A stretch of 11,794 bases of DNA, taken from positions 1 through 11,794 of the forward strand of contig JAEORG010000005.1 of the NCBI GenBank assembly GCA_016841005.1. Reading direction: 5' to 3'. The notes under the pieces are model-generated. The model made no database searches. It was not told where the DNA came from and saw only the letters and a list, made by a program, of their open reading frames with translations. Below are positions 1 to 5,683 of the stretch, one piece after another. This stretch comes from Candidatus Thorarchaeota archaeon (lineage in GTDB: Archaea; Asgardarchaeota; Thorarchaeia; Thorarchaeales; Thorarchaeaceae). Position 1 is the stretch's first letter. Each line of letters begins with the position of its first letter. Made by a program: the position numbers and the translations under genes.

Positions 1-32
1 CATGAATAGGAAAAAGTCTGTTTAGCAATCTC

Positions 33-40
33 CTTATACG
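33..40 (+). promoter_or_regulatory. possible TATA box for the GrpB-like gene
   Basis: The string CTTATACG lies about 26 bases before the GTG start region of the GrpB-like gene, the usual archaeal distance from TATA box to transcription start. If real, the mRNA would be nearly leaderless. There is little sequence to its left and no clear BRE, so the call is weak. Confidence 0.25.
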
Positions 41-58
41 AAGCAACAAGATGAGTAG

Positions 59-589
59 GTGGTGATACTACTGGTTAGGAGAATCGAAGTCGTACCCTAT
101 TCAGATGATTGGCCTGTAAAATATGAGGAGGAATCAGGCAGCGTACGAAATATCTTGGGGGAGGAACTGATTGAGATTCATCACATTGGTAGTACCGCTA
201 TCCCAGGAATGTCTGCTAAGCCAATTATTGATATTCTACCAGTAGTCAAAGATATCAAGAAAGTTGATTCATTCAACAGTCGTTTTATTGATTCAGGATA
301 TGAACCAAGGGGAGAACTTGGCCTACCAGGAAGAAGGTACTTTGCAAAAGGAGGAGACAACAGAACTCATCATTTGCATATCTATCAGGTTGGTAACCCA
401 GAAATAGAAAGGCACCTAGCATTTAGAGATTACATGATAACTCATCCAGAAGAAGCTGAGGCCTATGCTGAATTAAAAGAAAGTCTTGCAAAACAGTTTC
501 CACATGACACCCCCTCGTATTGTGATGGAAAGGACGAGTTTGTTAAAGAGAGAGAACGTAGAGCACTCGAATGGATTATGAAGAGATGA
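59..589 (+). CDS. GrpB/UPF0157 family nucleotidyltransferase-fold protein
   Basis: This 176-residue protein belongs to the GrpB (UPF0157) family, which has a nucleotidyltransferase-like fold; elsewhere the domain is fused to dephospho-CoA kinase. The substrate is unknown. Seen in the sequence: VVPYSDDW near residues 11-18, HHIGSTAIPGMSAKPIID at 41-58 (the family's GST...KP.ID core), the histidine-rich THHLHIY at 103-109, and HLAFRDY at 119-125. Length is normal for the family, with no membrane segment. The start is GTG: two consecutive GTG codons (59 and 62) are both possible, and no ATG exists before the conserved region. It ends 6 bases from the convergent winged-helix gene. Family assignment is firm; biochemical role is not. 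Confidence 0.9.
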   Translation: MVILLVRRIEVVPYSDDWPVKYEEESGSVRNILGEELIEIHHIGSTAIPGMSAKPIIDILPVVKDIKKVDSFNSRFIDSGYEPRGELGLPGRRYFAKGGDNRTHHLHIYQVGNPEIERHLAFRDYMITHPEEAEAYAELKESLAKQFPHDTPSYCDGKDEFVKERERRALEWIMKR

Positions 590-595
590 TTGAAT

Positions 596-943
596 TTAGG
601 TTTCAGATGTTTCTCGTAGAGATGAAATCTCATCCTCCAGATCTGCTATTTTCTTATTGAGTTCAATTACCTCGTTGAGCAAAACAGAAATCAAATATCC
701 ATATTTCACTTTGTAATGACCTTCGTCCCTACTAATCGCACTAGCTTCTTCCAATCTTCTTGCTGCATTGGTGATTGATTGTTTTGAAACACCAGTAACG
801 GATTTGCTGACTTCAGCTCTAACATCTGCTGGTTTGACTTTTGGGCCATCCAAGTTTTCGAGAAGACTATATAGCACATTCAATCCTGTCTTCATCAAAG
901 GATTTCGAAGTTTATCAAGTGTCTTCTCCAAGTCTTCTTGCAT
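596..943 (-). CDS. small winged-helix protein with C-terminal coiled coil
   Basis: A 115-residue cytosolic protein. Residues about 15-75 look like a winged-helix DNA-binding domain, with a likely recognition helix around SKQSITNAARRLEE. This is followed by a short turn (EGHYKVKYGY) and a heptad-like helix at about 83-112 (VIELNKKIADLEDEIS) that could dimerise it. I do not recognise a named family. An in-frame GTG lies 75 bases upstream at 1018, but the ATG at 943 is preferred: GGAG lies 9 bases before it (a second GGAG is only 2 bases away), and the likely transcription start from the TATA box near 1040 falls at or inside the longer version. A transcription regulator is the natural inference; target unknown. 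Confidence 0.7.
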   Translation of the reverse strand: MQEDLEKTLDKLRNPLMKTGLNVLYSLLENLDGPKVKPADVRAEVSKSVTGVSKQSITNAARRLEEASAISRDEGHYKVKYGYLISVLLNEVIELNKKIADLEDEISSLRETSET

Positions 944-1037
944 ATCTCCTCGCTCCGTTACGTACATATGAGTAAACGTTAGGTTAGTCAAAAATCTTCT
1001 TATTGGCTCTAAGCTCACGAAAACAGTAGTAAAATCT

Positions 1038-1046
1038 CATTTAAAG
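1038..1046. promoter_or_regulatory. palindromic TATA-like element between divergent genes
   Basis: CATTTAAAG contains the self-complementary TTTAAA at 1040-1045. On the minus strand it reads CTTTAAATG and would place the start of the winged-helix transcript near 1014-1018. On the plus strand it could start transcription near 1070, ahead of the TraB-type gene, giving a leader of about 65 bases. A single TATA serving both directions is inference; another AT-rich stretch at about 1112-1122 lies too close to the TraB start to be its TATA box. Confidence 0.35.
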
Positions 1047-1134
1047 AATTCTACGCGTTTACTAATACAATGAGAATTTCCCTGTAGGAAAAGATGAAAA
1101 GAGGCTCTCGTTTTGATTAATATGGAGTATTGAA

Positions 1135-1818
1135 ATGGTTCGAGAGCTTGATAGAGTTGTATTTGTTTCAGTTATCCACACTGATCCCGAGAGTGTAGAA
1201 AAAGCTAGAGATACAGTAATAGAGATCAAACCTGATGTCGTTGCTGTTGAGCTAGATCGATTGAGGTATCACCAATTATGCAATCCCAAAGAGTATGAAA
1301 GCGATTCACAAGCTGCACAACTAGATATGGGTGTCAACGACCTAATGAACCAGATAGCTCTTCTAGAGAAGAATCTAGGACAGGAAACTGGTTCACATGC
1401 AGGCACAGAGATGCTATCAGCAATAGAAGCAGGAAGACAAGTCAACGCAAAAATTGCTCTCATTGATAGACCAGTAGACATCACAGTACAAGCTTTGGGA
1501 CAGGTCCCGCTTGATGAAATCTATCGTTTGACAAATTTAATCCCAGATGCAAATGAGGAAATCTCAAATGGAGAAGCTGGGAATTTAATGGACTTTTTAA
1601 AGGAAGACGGCGCAGTGGATAATCTTCTTAGCGAATTCAAGAAGGAATTCCCAATCTTAGCCGATGTCCTTATTGACCAACGAGATGCGTTTATTGCGAA
1701 AGCCCTTGAATCGATTCTGAAAGATGTAAATGGAAAGGTTGTGGCTGTACTAGGAGCGGGACATATAGAAGGAGTTTACAGCAAACTACAGAACTTACTT
1801 CGCTCAAGTTCAAGCTAG
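1135..1818 (+). CDS. soluble TraB/PrgY-type (TIKI-like) domain protein
   Basis: This 227-residue protein matches the TraB/PrgY/TIKI superfamily, proposed metalloproteases named from enterococcal pheromone shutdown. Visible family motifs: SVIH at 12-15 (first GxxH-like motif, glycine replaced by serine), VAVELD at 36-41, EAGRQ at 98-102, ALIDRP at 108-113, a conserved helix FPILADVLIDQRDAFIAKAL at 172-191, and the second GxxH as GAGH at 207-210. Archaeal members I know of are usually longer, near 390 residues, with C-terminal membrane helices; this one stops just after GAGH with a serine tail, so it is probably soluble. GGAG lies 7 bases before the ATG. Its stop overlaps the convergent HypB stop by 4 bases. 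The true substrate in archaea is unknown. Confidence 0.85.
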   Translation: MVRELDRVVFVSVIHTDPESVEKARDTVIEIKPDVVAVELDRLRYHQLCNPKEYESDSQAAQLDMGVNDLMNQIALLEKNLGQETGSHAGTEMLSAIEAGRQVNAKIALIDRPVDITVQALGQVPLDEIYRLTNLIPDANEEISNGEAGNLMDFLKEDGAVDNLLSEFKKEFPILADVLIDQRDAFIAKALESILKDVNGKVVAVLGAGHIEGVYSKLQNLLRSSSS

Positions 1819-2465
1819 AGACCAAGAAATTCAATCAATGTATCAAGCCCAGCTCCTGTTTTTGCACTTACCTTGAACACAGGTAGAGTTGCATCGACTT
1901 CACGGATGTCATCCAGTAGAGCTTGGACATCAAATTCAAGAGCATCAGCCAAATCAATCTTGTTTATTATAACTACATCAGATCTTTTGATAGTTAGAGG
2001 GTGCTTTCTTATCATATACGGTCCTTCGGTCACGCTGACTACGACAACTTTTTTCCCAACACCTAGGGAATATCCAGCGGGACAGATTAGGTTCCCTACG
2101 TTTTCTATGAAGACTATTTTGTATTTCGAAATATTCGTTTTTTCAAGAGCAACTTGTACCATTCGAGCATCAAGATGACAAGCAGTTCCTGTGTTGATTT
2201 GAACAGTATCAACACCATGAGATCCCACTCGGTCAGCATCTATCCGTGTAGCGAGGTCTCCAGCAATCATAAGGATAGGATATTTTGATGATAGCCGTTC
2301 GCATAATGCCTCGATGAGTTGCGTTTTTCCAGTACCTACTGACCCCATAATGTCAATCGCAACGATTCCGTTTTTTTGAAAAAGTTCAGCATTCTTAGCT
2401 GCAGCCTCTTCATTTGCGCCGAAGAGGTCTTTTTTGATATCAATAGATACTGTCTTTTCGTTCAT
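1815..2465 (-). CDS. hypB: HypB-type nickel-handling GTPase
   Basis: HypB is the SIMIBI-class GTPase that, with HypA, delivers nickel to [NiFe]-hydrogenase; a related GTPase (UreG) serves urease. In this 216-residue version I see the P-loop GSVGTGKT at 41-48, GDLATRIDADR at 69-79, the GTPase metal site C96-H97 (GTACHLDAR) plus C128 (GNLICPAG), NKID at 168-171 and SAK at 200-202. The bacterial N-terminal CxxCxC and His-rich nickel store are absent, as in other archaeal HypBs. The ATG at 2465 lies 2 bases after the upstream membrane-protein gene; a TTG at 2471 would overlap it by 4 bases. Either way the two genes are translationally coupled. No other hyp gene or hydrogenase is in the window, so the client enzyme is unknown. 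Confidence 0.92.
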   Translation of the reverse strand: MNEKTVSIDIKKDLFGANEEAAAKNAELFQKNGIVAIDIMGSVGTGKTQLIEALCERLSSKYPILMIAGDLATRIDADRVGSHGVDTVQINTGTACHLDARMVQVALEKTNISKYKIVFIENVGNLICPAGYSLGVGKKVVVVSVTEGPYMIRKHPLTIKRSDVVIINKIDLADALEFDVQALLDDIREVDATLPVFKVSAKTGAGLDTLIEFLGL

Positions 2466-2467
2466 CT

Positions 2468-3037
2468 TCAATTCTCTTCTGAGTTGATTGCCATTTCAGT
2501 AATCGGAACATCGGAATAGATGTACACACCTGAAATTCGCTGAATGATTAGTCTATCAATCACTATCGCAACTATACCCCAAATAATAGCCTGAATCATA
2601 TCCGCAACTGCTACAATAAAAGTTAATTCAATTGAATCCGTGACTGCAGCAAAAACTGTCATACTGGGGATAAACCCACCAATGATCCCTCCACCTAAGA
2701 TGGCAGTGATTGCATATTTCAAACTATTACGGTCCCTTACAAGATGGATTGCTATACCAGTCCCAACACCTAGGAAAATATTTCCAATCATTGGCAATAG
2801 AAAGAATTCACCACCAGCAAGTGCCCCTCCAACTCCAACTATCGCACCTACCAGTATTCCTCCAGGGAAACCTCCAATTACACCTCCAAGTAATGAAAAC
2901 AGAAAACCTGGTGTAAGTTCAAAAAAGCCAGGAATTATGGGGATTCTTACGAACATTCTAGCTACAATACCTATCGCAGCAATTATTGCAAGTGTCGTTA
3001 GTAGAACAGTATTGGTATAGAAAGACTGTGATGCCAT
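2468..3037 (-). CDS. ECF transporter S-component-like membrane protein
   Basis: A 189-residue, very hydrophobic protein with about five or six membrane helices (roughly residues 11-30, 37-58, 61-77, 79-99, 108-130 and 135-163) and a polar C-terminal tail. The repeated Gly-rich turns (GGVIGGFPGG, GVGGALAGGE, GNIFLGVGTG) resemble substrate-binding S-components of energy-coupling-factor vitamin/metal transporters. It lacks the N-terminal MHI-type motif of CbiM/NikM, so direct nickel or cobalt uptake cannot be claimed. GAGG lies 8 bases before the ATG. It sits between an HTH regulator (25-base gap) and HypB (abutting), so its ligand may be linked to that regulator's signal. No ECF ATPase or T-component is nearby; an unrelated small membrane protein is the alternative. 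Confidence 0.65.
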   Translation of the reverse strand: MASQSFYTNTVLLTTLAIIAAIGIVARMFVRIPIIPGFFELTPGFLFSLLGGVIGGFPGGILVGAIVGVGGALAGGEFFLLPMIGNIFLGVGTGIAIHLVRDRNSLKYAITAILGGGIIGGFIPSMTVFAAVTDSIELTFIVAVADMIQAIIWGIVAIVIDRLIIQRISGVYIYSDVPITEMAINSEEN

Positions 3038-3062
3038 GCGAATGTCCTCTAAATGGGGGTCG

Positions 3063-3446
3063 TTACGCTGTTTCTGTCGGCCATGATTCTAACAAGAACT
3101 TTCTGGTGTCACGATGCCATTTATCGAGTTGCTCGAGAATATGGTCTCTTACATTTTCTGAAGAGTTTGCACGATATGTGTTGTAGTACCCTCCTTTTTC
3201 AAGTGACACTTTTTCGATGCTTACGAGAGGGGGGTCATTATCAAATAAGTCCTTGAGATAACGCTGTGCAACACTTCTGTCTCGGCCAATAATATCCGCA
3301 ACTTCCTCAACTGTTTTTGGGCCTTCTAGCAGCTCAAAATAGATCCTTGCTGCAGTATCCTTTACTCCAAAAGCACAACAAAGGAGCCCACATGGCTCAG
3401 TTATACTGGTAGTAAGTAAGCCTTTCATTGATTTCTGGGCGTTCAT
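3063..3446 (-). CDS. winged-helix transcription regulator with CxxxCC motif
   Basis: A 127-residue TrmB/ArsR-like helix-turn-helix protein. Residues 30-85 form the winged helix: DTAARIYFELLEGPKTVEEVADIIG is helices 1-2, DRSVAQRYLKDLF is the recognition helix, and the wing is GGYYNTYRA. A terminal helix (RDHILEQLDKWHRDTRKFLLE) probably dimerises it. Just before the domain is EPCGLLCC, with cysteines 19, 23 and 24 that could bind metal or sense redox; that role is inferred. The ATG at 3446 is chosen over a TTG at 3491 because the longer version runs through operator-like repeats and the probable transcription start (about 3487). First gene of the operon with the S-component-like protein and HypB, which it probably controls along with itself. 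Confidence 0.78.
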   Translation of the reverse strand: MNAQKSMKGLLTTSITEPCGLLCCAFGVKDTAARIYFELLEGPKTVEEVADIIGRDRSVAQRYLKDLFDNDPPLVSIEKVSLEKGGYYNTYRANSSENVRDHILEQLDKWHRDTRKFLLESWPTETA

Positions 3447-3459
3447 CTCAATTTTAGAC

Positions 3460-3471
3460 AGAAGTACTTCT
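3460..3471. repeat. 12-bp perfect palindrome AGAAGTACTTCT
   Basis: A perfect 12-base palindrome lies 14 bases upstream of the regulator ATG at 3446, in its probable 5' leader. This position suits an operator for the regulator itself. It also lies within the longer TTG-started reading frame, which argues mildly against that start. Confidence 0.4.
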
Positions 3472-3481
3472 TGATAAGAGT

Positions 3482-3500
3482 TGTGCAACAAATGTGCACA
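3482..3500. promoter_or_regulatory. candidate operator: phased TGTGCA repeats
   Basis: TGTGCA occurs at 3482-3487 and again at 3493-3498, exactly 11 bases apart, about one helical turn. The second copy is part of the perfect palindrome TGTGCACA (3493-3500), and the first lies in the near-palindrome GTTGTGCAAC. The pair falls between a TATA-like element (minus strand AGTATTATC, about 3511-3519) and the inferred start of leftward transcription, where a repressor would block polymerase. Confidence 0.4.
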
Positions 3501-3520
3501 CTTGAAATTGGATAATACTG

Positions 3521-3538
3521 TGTTTCAAAAGAGAAACA
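3521..3538. promoter_or_regulatory. candidate operator: TGTTTC-N6-GAAACA inverted repeat
   Basis: Six-base arms TGTTTC (3521-3526) and GAAACA (3533-3538) are perfect inverted repeats separated by six bases. The right arm abuts or overlaps the weak TATA-like ACATACTA (about 3536-3543) that would serve the rightward winged-helix gene at 3568. It is distinct in sequence from the TGTGCA repeats on the left half of the same intergenic region, suggesting a separate binding site for the rightward genes. Confidence 0.35.
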
Positions 3539-3567
3539 TACTACAACTAACTGGGTGCTAATAACAA

Positions 3568-4038
3568 ATGGACTTCAGGTCAGTGAGAAATGATTATGAT
3601 AATCAACCTTGGCAGCGAGATGAGAGACAACGTGCTCCATCACGCCCGATAAATCTGGCACCTCTGAAAGGAGCTTTAGAATCTGACCCTGTTCGCTCTA
3701 AGATTCTTCGCATACTCATTGAGGATGGATCATGGGTTACCACAGCTGACCTACTTCGCGCAGCAAGACAAGTGAGACCTGTAGTAGGTGCAGTAACAAT
3801 AGGAACGATACTTATTGGACTAAATGACCTTGTTGCATCCAGATTAATTCTAAGTAGGTCTTCTCTTTCTAGTGGAATCGACTGGGCAGAATGGAGGATA
3901 AATCCAGATTGGCTTGAACCAACGAGAAAGCTTCTTCGAATGTTAAATAGAGCACGTCCTTTTCCAACTGAACAAAGGCTGCATAATGACGTTCAGAGGC
4001 TTCTTGAACATGACCCAGATAGAGATACTCATTATTGA
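3568..4038 (+). CDS. winged-helix DNA-binding protein, family not recognised
   Basis: A 156-residue protein with a polar, Arg/Pro-rich N-terminus (residues 1-32, probably disordered) and a winged-helix-like domain at about 38-112. SDPVRSKILRILIEDGSWVTTADLLRAAR suggests helices 1-2, AVTIGTILIGLNDLVASRLI the recognition region, and GIDWAEWRI a wing strand. The C-terminus is a basic helix (PTRKLLRMLNRARPFP) and an acidic/His tail. I do not recognise a named family. The ATG lies about 27 bases from a weak TATA-like element, so the mRNA may be leaderless; GGGTG lies 10 bases upstream. It diverges from the CxxxCC regulator and precedes the second S-component-like gene by 53 bases, so a paired regulator-transporter role is a reasonable inference. 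Confidence 0.7.
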   Translation: MDFRSVRNDYDNQPWQRDERQRAPSRPINLAPLKGALESDPVRSKILRILIEDGSWVTTADLLRAARQVRPVVGAVTIGTILIGLNDLVASRLILSRSSLSSGIDWAEWRINPDWLEPTRKLLRMLNRARPFPTEQRLHNDVQRLLEHDPDRDTHY

Positions 4039-4091
4039 GTAACAAGTTACAATTGAGTAAGACTTAAGTGTGGCATTGTTTCGCAAAAGGT

Positions 4092-4733
4092 ATGTCAAAC
4101 TCCCTGTTTGGAGGATTTCAATTGCAGCAAGCCACAAATTACCCAGAGGAACCTAGTTGGGACTTAATTGATAGAGGAGAGGATACAACTAGAAAAGTTG
4201 CTATGGGAGCTCTGTTAGGAGCACTATCAATTGCACTTGCTGCAACAGCATCGTTCATTCCTAGGATACCTGGATGGGGGATTGCACTTTTTGATCCAGT
4301 ATCCTTGATATGGATAATTGCATTTCTAATAGGGGGAATAGAGGTCGGGATGATGACAACAATTGCAGGATTCTTCGGCCTCTTCCTATTTGACCCTACA
4401 GGTATTGGACCAGTGTTCAAACTCCTAGCAACTCTGCCTATGATACTTGTTCCATGGATTGGAATAAGATATTCAAAGCAGCAGTTAGATGGCAAATATC
4501 TATCATCTGCTAGAATATATTCAAAGTATGTAATCGTTGCGATCATCATTCGAATGAGTTTGATGATTCCATTGAATCTAGTGACAGTCCCACTTCTCTA
4601 TGGAATTTTAGACATCAACTTCATCATAACGTATACGGTTATTCTTAATTCACTTCAGAGTTTTTGGGATGCGCTGATACCGTACTTAATTGTTCATAAG
4701 TCAGGCATTTTTGAACACTTCAGAATGTGGTGA
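4092..4733 (+). CDS. second ECF S-component-like membrane protein
   Basis: A 213-residue integral membrane protein. Residues 1-35 are a hydrophilic cytoplasmic lead (GFQLQQATNYPEEPSWDL). Then come about six hydrophobic segments: roughly 36-56, 66-83, 86-102, 107-125, 145-168 and 176-203. The pattern (VAMGALLGALSIALAATASF, IPGWGIALFDPVSLIW, a Gly-rich third helix) resembles RibU/ThiT-like ECF S-components, but I cannot name a ligand. A GTG 24 bases upstream (4068) is in frame; the ATG at 4092 is preferred because it follows an AAAAGG weak ribosome-binding site and the added residues look non-native. It shows little sequence likeness to the other S-component-like protein here, so this is not a tandem duplication. 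No ECF energising genes are visible. Confidence 0.68.
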   Translation: MSNSLFGGFQLQQATNYPEEPSWDLIDRGEDTTRKVAMGALLGALSIALAATASFIPRIPGWGIALFDPVSLIWIIAFLIGGIEVGMMTTIAGFFGLFLFDPTGIGPVFKLLATLPMILVPWIGIRYSKQQLDGKYLSSARIYSKYVIVAIIIRMSLMIPLNLVTVPLLYGILDINFIITYTVILNSLQSFWDALIPYLIVHKSGIFEHFRMW

Positions 4734-4736
4734 GGA

Positions 4737-4750
4737 AGGGGGAGACCCCT
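4737..4750 (+). other. GC-rich hairpin after the second S-component-like gene
   Basis: AGGGG and CCCCT pair around a GAGA (GNRA-type) tetraloop, starting 3 bases past the stop codon. No T-run follows, so it is not a standard archaeal or bacterial terminator; it could stabilise the 3' end of the message. Confidence 0.3.
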
Positions 4751-4782
4751 CTCAATACGCTGAAGGGGCTACTCGGATATCG

Positions 4783-4803
4783 CTTAAATAGAGAGGCCGC
4801 CTC
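4783..4803 (+). promoter_or_regulatory. TATA box with adjacent palindrome, promoter of zinc-ribbon/Yip1 gene
   Basis: CTTAAATA at 4783-4790 is a good archaeal TATA box, predicting a start near 4812 and a leader of roughly 35-40 bases. Immediately downstream, GAGGCCGCCTC (4793-4803) is a near-perfect palindrome around its central base and falls between TATA and the start, a typical repressor position. The motif CTCAAT recurs at 4751, 4801 and 4822, meaning unknown. Confidence 0.5.
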
Positions 4804-4836
4804 AATATCAGTGTGAAATCTCTCAATTCGCCCTCT

Positions 4837-4843
4837 GGAGGAT
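4837..4843 (+). promoter_or_regulatory. strong ribosome-binding site GGAGGAT before a GTG start
   Basis: GGAGGAT lies five bases before the GTG at 4849. It is the strongest Shine-Dalgarno match in the window and fixes a non-ATG start directly before the first zinc-ribbon cysteines. Confidence 0.7.
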
Positions 4844-4848
4844 AGATT

Positions 4849-5676
4849 GTGCGCCGTTGTGAATTCTGTGATTCCCCTGTTCCAGCTGATGCAGTTATCT
4901 GCCCAGTCTGTAGAGAAGAAATAGCGGAAGAAACCCTTGAACGAATTCTTCCAATTCTAAGGAGACCTGAAACACCAAAGGTAAGAGCATTAGGTGTTTG
5001 GGATAGGTTATGGGGAGTTATAAGAAGGCCAGCTCCAACCTATAGAGATATTGGACAACGACCAGATTATGCTGGGCCCTTCGCAATTATCATAATCAAT
5101 GCACCGATAATGGCGGGATATTTTCTTATAATATCCTCAAAGATTCATAGAACAGTCTACACCAACCAAACAGCGGGTACAACAGCTCCATCGAGCGTTC
5201 TTTTTACTGCTGGTGGAACTGATTATTTGCTATCTGCAATCGTAAGTATTCTGCCAAACATACTAATAGGCATGGTCTATTTGGTAATTGGAGCTGCATT
5301 TGCACATCTAGCTTTCAAAGTAACTGGCGGGACAGGAAACAGAAGAAAGACCATTTCCATCGTTGGTTATAGCATGATACCTGTGTGTATTTTTAGATTG
5401 ATTGGACTCTTGGTTCTCCAGTTGACTCTACCATCATACTTTCTATTTGGACCATTGGATCCTGGAGGGATGTCGGTAACTTCCATTGTGGATGCTGTGT
5501 ATAACTCAGGCATCTGGTTTGCACTGGATGTTATGATGACAATATCATTTGTATGGGTTGGATTCCTGTTGATATTCGGGTTCCGAGAAGCTCATGATAC
5601 TTCTACAGCTTGGGCAATTTTAGTTTCAATAGCTTGCGTCATAGTTCTGATATGGACTTTCTGGCAAGTACACTGA
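4849..5676 (+). CDS. zinc-ribbon Yip1-domain membrane protein
   Basis: A 275-residue protein with an N-terminal zinc ribbon (C4-x2-C7 and C18-x2-C21) on the cytosolic side, a linker with an amphipathic stretch (VWDRLWGVIRRPAPTYRDI, about 50-68), and a Yip1-like domain of five membrane helices at about 76-96, 126-158, 169-193, 222-245 and 254-272. The P-x-x-T-Y-R/F-D-I segment just before the first helix is typical of the prokaryotic Yip1 family. Eukaryotic Yip1 proteins bind Rab GTPases at Golgi/ER membranes; the archaeal role is unknown. The GTG start is set by the adjacent ribosome-binding site. It has its own promoter, so it is probably transcribed apart from the upstream genes, and it ends 7 bases from the convergent prenyltransferase gene. 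Confidence 0.82.
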   Translation: MRRCEFCDSPVPADAVICPVCREEIAEETLERILPILRRPETPKVRALGVWDRLWGVIRRPAPTYRDIGQRPDYAGPFAIIIINAPIMAGYFLIISSKIHRTVYTNQTAGTTAPSSVLFTAGGTDYLLSAIVSILPNILIGMVYLVIGAAFAHLAFKVTGGTGNRRKTISIVGYSMIPVCIFRLIGLLVLQLTLPSYFLFGPLDPGGMSVTSIVDAVYNSGIWFALDVMMTISFVWVGFLLIFGFREAHDTSTAWAILVSIACVIVLIWTFWQVH

Positions 5677-5683
5677 AACAGTT

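Noticed and set aside
2640..3020. Rightward open frame rich in Pro and Ile opposite the S-component-like gene
   Set aside because: It is the antisense of Gly-rich membrane helices (GGN read backwards gives proline codons), has no ribosome-binding site and resembles no family.
4139..4549. Leftward open frame of 136 codons opposite the second S-component-like gene
   Set aside because: Low-complexity Ile/Pro/Ser composition typical of antisense to hydrophobic helices; the plus-strand gene explains the DNA.
4734..4848. GC-rich intergenic segment with paired stretches, considered as a tRNA or small RNA gene
   Set aside because: No cloverleaf, no GGTTC-type T-loop in place and no CCA-adjacent acceptor stem; a TATA box, palindrome and ribosome-binding site explain it as a promoter region.
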